Assembly: GCA_964503615.1 (NCBI GenBank) | Contig: CAZDBA010000072.1 | Span: forward strand, 1-23,812 | From: CAZDBA01 sp964503615 | GTDB taxonomy: Bacteria; Planctomycetota; Planctomycetia; Pirellulales; Pirellulaceae | Reading direction: 5' to 3' | Length of the DNA: 23,812 nt | Notes under the pieces: generated by a model | What the model was told of the DNA's origin: nothing | Databases searched by the model: none | Seen by the model: only the letters and a program-made list of their open reading frames with translations | Shown: in pieces, positions 20,915 through 23,812 of the stretch | Layout: each line of letters starts with the position of its first letter | How positions within the stretch are numbered: the first letter of the stretch is position 1 | Position numbers and translations under genes: made by a program

Positions 20915-22597
20915 CTACGAAAGCTGCTCGAAAAACGCATCCAGGTTGGCAAACTTTTCCGCCACGATCGTATCCGTTCCTCGCCATCCATTCGAGCCGT
21001 GATAGTTTGCGGTAAAGTAGGTTTCCCAAGTCGTCGCGTAGTCTTCGAAAGGACTCCAACGACCATACTCGCGAGCAAATTCAGAGGCACCGTCCGAATA
21101 GTGCCAAGCTCCTCTACCGGTCGCCAAAGTGAGGCCCGACCCTGGACTGTTTTGCCAGCGGCTAATCGCCTGGAAATCTGCGATCAATGGATTCTCGTTT
21201 CTTTGGTCCCAGTTGTGACCGACTTCGTGATAGGTCACTGCAAGTGCTCGCAGGTCAGTACGAAAAGCGCTGTTTGACAATCCAATCGTACCGTTCTCGT
21301 TCCATCCGCCGATCTCAAACGATTGTCCAATGAGATCACCCACCCGCTGAAACCGCAGAGCAACACCGCGACTGGTTTTAAGCAATGCAGTTCCGTCAAC
21401 GTGTTTGTGAAGCACGTTCAACGCTTGGTCGATCAATCTGACTTCGGCATCGGTCCAGGCTTGGCTCGTAAACGTCACATTTCCAATACCAGTGATATCC
21501 ACAGTGTGGTTGGATAAGTTTTCGAAACGAACGATTGCGTCTTCGTTGGACAAACCAAGAATCAATTCTTCCAGTCGGTCGTTTTGATCGACAAGAGAAA
21601 GGATGCGATCCGCTCCGCGACCTCCTTCGACCTGATCAGTTTCGCCAAGTCCACCATACAAGGCGTCTTGTCCATCACGTCCTTGAAGTATATCCCGGCC
21701 ACCCTCGCCGTAGAGTGTATCATCGCCATCATCACCGACCAGCAAATCTGCTCCGCTGCCGCCGAACAGAAAATCGTTATCATCGCCACCATAGAGATCG
21801 TCATCGCCGACCCCTCCAAATATCCGGTCGATCCCCTCTGAACCGGAAAGCGTATCGTTGCCTCGGTCGCCATTGACTCGGTCGTTACCCAGACCGCCGT
21901 CAATTTCATCCGCTCCGCTACCTCCTCGAATGAGATCGTTCCCATCGCCGCCCTGAACAATATCGTCGCCGCTACCTGCGTACAGCAAATCATTTCCAGC
22001 CGAGCCGTCGATCACGTCTTGTCCACTTCCGCCAAACACAATGTCGTCGCCAGCGCCAGCGTCAATCGTGTTCGATCCCGCTCCTCCTGTAATGATATCG
22101 TCGCCGGACCCGCCTTCGATATGATCATCGCCCGATCCACCTCGCAGCGTGTCGTGTCCTGAATATCCGTCAATCATGTCCGAGCCAAACCGCCCGGCGA
22201 TGATGTCTCTACCACCACCTCCAAAAAGGACGTCCGCTCCCCAGCCACCGATCAACTGATCGTTACCAACACCGCCATCTACAACAGATGTCCGATGAGT
22301 ACTGTTTCGAAAAAGGTCATCGCCTTCGTTTCCATTGAAATGGATTTCGGAAATTTGCGATGAAGACAGCTCTAGGCGATTGATCGTTTCACCATCAGAA
22401 ACAACAACACGAATGTTGCCGTAGCCGTTGACGTAGTTAACCCGAACCTCATCAGCCTGGGATGTGCCTTCGATCGTGACGATTTGCGTGGCGGGGTCAA
22501 AGTCGATGATGGCCGCAAGCAACGCACGCTTCTCAAGTTTAGAAAACCGGAGGGAGTTGTTTTGAAGTGAAGGTCGTTTTCGATGAGATTTTTGCAT
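20915..22597 (-). CDS. Secreted RTX-repeat protein with C-terminal HEXXH metalloprotease-like domain
   Basis: This is a 560-residue protein. Residues 1-30 carry a basic stretch and then LEKRALLAA, the N-terminal sorting-type segment seen in many large secreted planctomycete proteins. A short beta-rich domain (31-100) follows. About 25 nonapeptide RTX repeats of the GGxGxDxxx type (105-333) should form calcium-binding beta-rolls. Residues 375-560 are a different domain with HEVGH (457-461), the zinc-binding HEXXH of metallopeptidases. A downstream 'PFEDYATTWETYF' (516-528) could supply a third ligand (E518 or E525). The protein is probably exported, folds on meeting calcium, and may cleave protein outside the cell. 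Type 1 secretion genes are not in this window. The ATG at 22597 follows AAGGG. An upstream in-frame codon at 22651 is less likely. Confidence 0.85.
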   Translation of the reverse strand: MQKSHRKRPSLQNNSLRFSKLEKRALLAAIIDFDPATQIVTIEGTSQADEVRVNYVNGYGNIRVVVSDGETINRLELSSSQISEIHFNGNEGDDLFRNSTHRTSVVDGGVGNDQLIGGWGADVLFGGGGRDIIAGRFGSDMIDGYSGHDTLRGGSGDDHIEGGSGDDIITGGAGSNTIDAGAGDDIVFGGSGQDVIDGSAGNDLLYAGSGDDIVQGGDGNDLIRGGSGADEIDGGLGNDRVNGDRGNDTLSGSEGIDRIFGGVGDDDLYGGDDNDFLFGGSGADLLVGDDGDDTLYGEGGRDILQGRDGQDALYGGLGETDQVEGGRGADRILSLVDQNDRLEELILGLSNEDAIVRFENLSNHTVDITGIGNVTFTSQAWTDAEVRLIDQALNVLHKHVDGTALLKTSRGVALRFQRVGDLIGQSFEIGGWNENGTIGLSNSAFRTDLRALAVTYHEVGHNWDQRNENPLIADFQAISRWQNSPGSGLTLATGRGAWHYSDGASEFAREYGRWSPFEDYATTWETYFTANYHGSNGWRGTDTIVAEKFANLDAFFEQLS

Positions 22598-22830
22598 GGC
22601 GGGCCCTTGTGATTCATAGTAATCAGCAAGTAAGCAAACCAATGCACTCAAAGTGCCAGTCGAAGTAAAGAGCCTCCTTTTGTCCAGAAACCACAGGTTT
22701 ACAAAGGGATTTCGCTATTCAAGAGTGTGTTTTTTTACTTTCGCAGATGTTGATTTTCCGAAACACATAACCCGCCCGCCTCCACTTGGGTCACCTCATA
22801 GCATGGCTCTGCCGTACTACAAAATGCAAT

Positions 22831-22879
22831 ACAGGCTCTGCCTGTCGGCGGAAACAGAAATGTTGCATTCAGGCAACAT
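22831..22879. repeat. Pair of short perfect hairpins
   Basis: ACAGGC-TCT-GCCTGT (22831-22845) is a 6-base stem with a 3-base loop. ATGTTGC-ATTCAG-GCAACAT (22860-22879) is a 7-base stem with a 6-base loop. They are 14 bases apart, in a region without genes. They may be part of a small structured repeat element. Confidence 0.5.
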
Positions 22880-22941
22880 GTTCACAAATCCAAACACCAA
22901 ATCTGCGACCATCAAAGCGAAGTTGCCAAAAGCCAACTGGA

Positions 22942-23001
22942 AACCCGACGCGTTCGCGAGGAACCGACCCGTCTTCATGTCCTCGCTTACGCTGTCGGGT
23001 T
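22942..23001. repeat. Intergenic repeat, copy 2, inverted pair
   Basis: The left arm AACCCGACGCGTTCGCGAGG (22942-22961) faces a degenerate inverted copy CCTCGCTTACGC...GTCGGGTT (22981-23001), with 19 bases between. The pair can fold into a long imperfect hairpin, like a palindromic REP/BIME unit. It ends 12 bases before the stop codon (23013, minus strand) of the DUF1905-like gene, so it may also act in 3' end formation of that transcript. Confidence 0.8.
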
Positions 23002-23012
23002 ACCATTGATCG

Positions 23013-23519
23013 TTAGCGCCAACGACTTCGCCGTCGAATCTTTTCACCTTCACCCAGCTTGATCAATTGCGAGATCACCTCATCGACGCGGTTCTCGCGA
23101 GTCTCAATCCGCTTCGCCGAGCCGACTCGATAAGCCAACCCGCGACGCTTCCCAGCAGTCAACCCTGCCCAAACAGCATTGGCTTTGTCGTTAACGTTCA
23201 AGGCACTAACCAGTTCGTGTGGCACATCAACCGCGTTCTGATCCGCGATATTGAACTGCACAAACACCTCACTACCCAATTTGATTCGGCATTTTTTCTG
23301 GATACGTTTGGGAACCAGCAAGTACCATTTGCCGCTAGCCGGATGCAATGCGTTATTGAAACGAACCCCATTGATCTCCCCATCAATCCGTAACCGCGGA
23401 TGTTTATCCAACGGCAAATTACGAATCAGCTTCACAGGCAAGTAGGCAACCACATAAGCCACTCGACCAAACTGATGCCGTTTGAGTTTCGCGCTGTAAT
23501 CGAAATCGTAAATATCCAT
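23013..23519 (-). CDS. DUF1905 / YdeI-OmdA-like protein
   Basis: This 168-residue cytoplasmic protein has two parts. Residues 1-95 match the DUF1905 barrel: 'FDYSAKLKRHQ', 'VVAYLPVKLI', 'RLRIDGEINGVRFNNAL', 'YLLVPKRIQKK', then 'VPHELVSALN'. Residues 108-155 match the C-terminal helical YdeI/OmdA-type segment, with 'AVWAGLTAGKRRGLAYRVGSAKRIETRENRVDEVISQL'. That family has been linked to bacteriocin protection and envelope stress, but no biochemical activity is firmly known. The ATG at 23519 begins the conserved strand. A further in-frame start at 23549 would add ten unrelated residues. The ribosome binding site is weak. It is flanked on both sides by copies of the intergenic repeat. Confidence 0.8.
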   Translation of the reverse strand: MDIYDFDYSAKLKRHQFGRVAYVVAYLPVKLIRNLPLDKHPRLRIDGEINGVRFNNALHPASGKWYLLVPKRIQKKCRIKLGSEVFVQFNIADQNAVDVPHELVSALNVNDKANAVWAGLTAGKRRGLAYRVGSAKRIETRENRVDEVISQLIKLGEGEKIRRRSRWR

Positions 23520-23622
23520 GCAGCTATGAACCGCAAAGGGAACACACAATCAACAGCCTCCTCCAAAATCGCCTTTCGCTCCTAGCCTGACATTTTTCAA
23601 ACGCTTGGAAGTGCAAATGGTA

Positions 23623-23642
23623 ACCCGACGCGTTAGCGAGGA
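23623..23642 (+). repeat. Intergenic repeat, copy 3
   Basis: This is an exact second occurrence of the 20-base unit at 20865-20884. It lies upstream of the DUF1905-like gene. The bases that follow (to about 23672) contain only a weak inverted partner. Confidence 0.85.
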
Positions 23643-23663
23643 CGAAGGCAGGCTGTTTCCTCA

Positions 23664-23776
23664 CTTTCGCGCCATTCGCGGCTTTCACGTCGGTTTGCCA
23701 AAAAACACCAAGCTCTCCGCGAAAGTAGCATGGGGCCCCGGACCGTGGTCCGGGGCCGAATTAGACTTGGCAAACC
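23664..23776. repeat. Interleaved inverted repeats around a GC-rich palindrome
   Basis: Three inverted repeats share this stretch. ACTTTCGCG (23664-23672) pairs with CGCGAAAGT (23718-23726). GGTTTGCCAA (23693-23702) pairs with TTGGCAAACC (23767-23776). Inside the second lies the GC palindrome GGCCCCGGACC-GT-GGTCCGGGGCC (23734-23757). The first two pairs interleave, so they cannot form simple nested stems at the same time. No gene is seen in 23520-23812. Confidence 0.75.
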
Positions 23777-23812
23777 TACCGATTCAAGGCAAACCGAAAA
23801 GCAGGAACTCGA

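Larger units (their letters stand above)
22598..23012. other. Gene-free stretch with short hairpins and repeat copy 2
   Basis: No gene is supported in these 415 bases. They hold the upstream region of the RTX gene. There are two short hairpins: ACAGGC-TCT-GCCTGT at 22831-22845 and ATGTTGC-ATTCAG-GCAACAT at 22860-22879. An inverted pair of the intergenic repeat lies at 22942-23001. Open frames on the plus strand here have no ribosome binding site and a non-protein-like composition. Confidence 0.6.

Noticed and set aside
21535..21993. Frames in the RTX region on both strands that look repetitive
   Set aside because: The periodicity comes from the 27-base repeats that encode the RTX nonapeptides; no independent signals exist.
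21610..22290. Regular spacing of similar units, considered as a CRISPR or DNA tandem array
   Set aside because: The units are in frame, vary at third codon positions and encode GGxGxDxxx; this is a protein repeat.
1..23812. tRNA, rRNA, insertion sequence or prophage genes
   Set aside because: No cloverleaf ending in the usual acceptor, no transposase-like motif and no phage protein was seen on either strand by eye.

Overview
The window looks like a chromosomal piece of a planctomycete, most likely a Pirellulales/Pirellulaceae-type marine bacterium. The evidence is the gene content. There is a DUF1559 prepilin-like protein paired with a small lipoprotein. There are ThuA / PVC-type membrane-bound dehydrogenase and cupredoxin/haem proteins. 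A PQQ-like beta-propeller protein is present. A secreted RTX protein carries the planctomycete-style N-terminal 'LEKRALLAA' segment. A short intergenic repeat (AACCCGACGCG...GCGAGG) recurs three times. No rRNA, tRNA, CRISPR array, transposase or phage gene was recognised.

Layout: 1-290 carries no supported gene. A class I photolyase (minus, ATG at 1706) is divergent from a putative 2OG-Fe(II)-type oxygenase (1886-2641). Then come two very large secreted proteins in tandem on the plus strand. The first (2700-6503) is a ThuA / SGNH-like / PVC dehydrogenase beta-propeller / HEAT fusion. The second (6595-9048) is a thioredoxin-fold / helical repeat / cupredoxin / cytochrome c fusion. Together they look like an extracytoplasmic oxidation module: the dehydrogenase would pass electrons to the copper centre and then to the haem. 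On the minus strand follow a lipoprotein and a DUF1559 protein (9169-10795) and a hypothetical protein (11088-11684).

A stand-alone and divergent EF-Tu paralogue (11964-13172) converges on a DEAD-box RNA helicase (13288-15945), with a long bidirectional terminator hairpin between them. After a gene-free 514-base stretch come a four-helix membrane protein and the ECF sigma factor that overlaps it (minus, 16460-17549). On the plus strand are a histidine-rich lipoprotein (17803-18300), a PQQ-like beta-propeller protein (18490-19749) and an overlapping TPR-like helical protein (19722-20849). The minus strand then holds a 560-residue RTX-repeat protein with a C-terminal HEXXH metalloprotease-like domain (20915-22597) and a DUF1905/YdeI-like protein (23013-23519). 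The intergenic spaces from 20850 to the end are rich in inverted repeats.

The most noteworthy items are the split redox relay with its extra thioredoxin-fold and ThuA/SGNH modules, the EF-Tu paralogue with altered switch I and tRNA-contact residues, the RTX-HEXXH protein, and the palindromic intergenic repeats at the right end. All assignments come from reading the sequence and from memory of the families; no searches were run.
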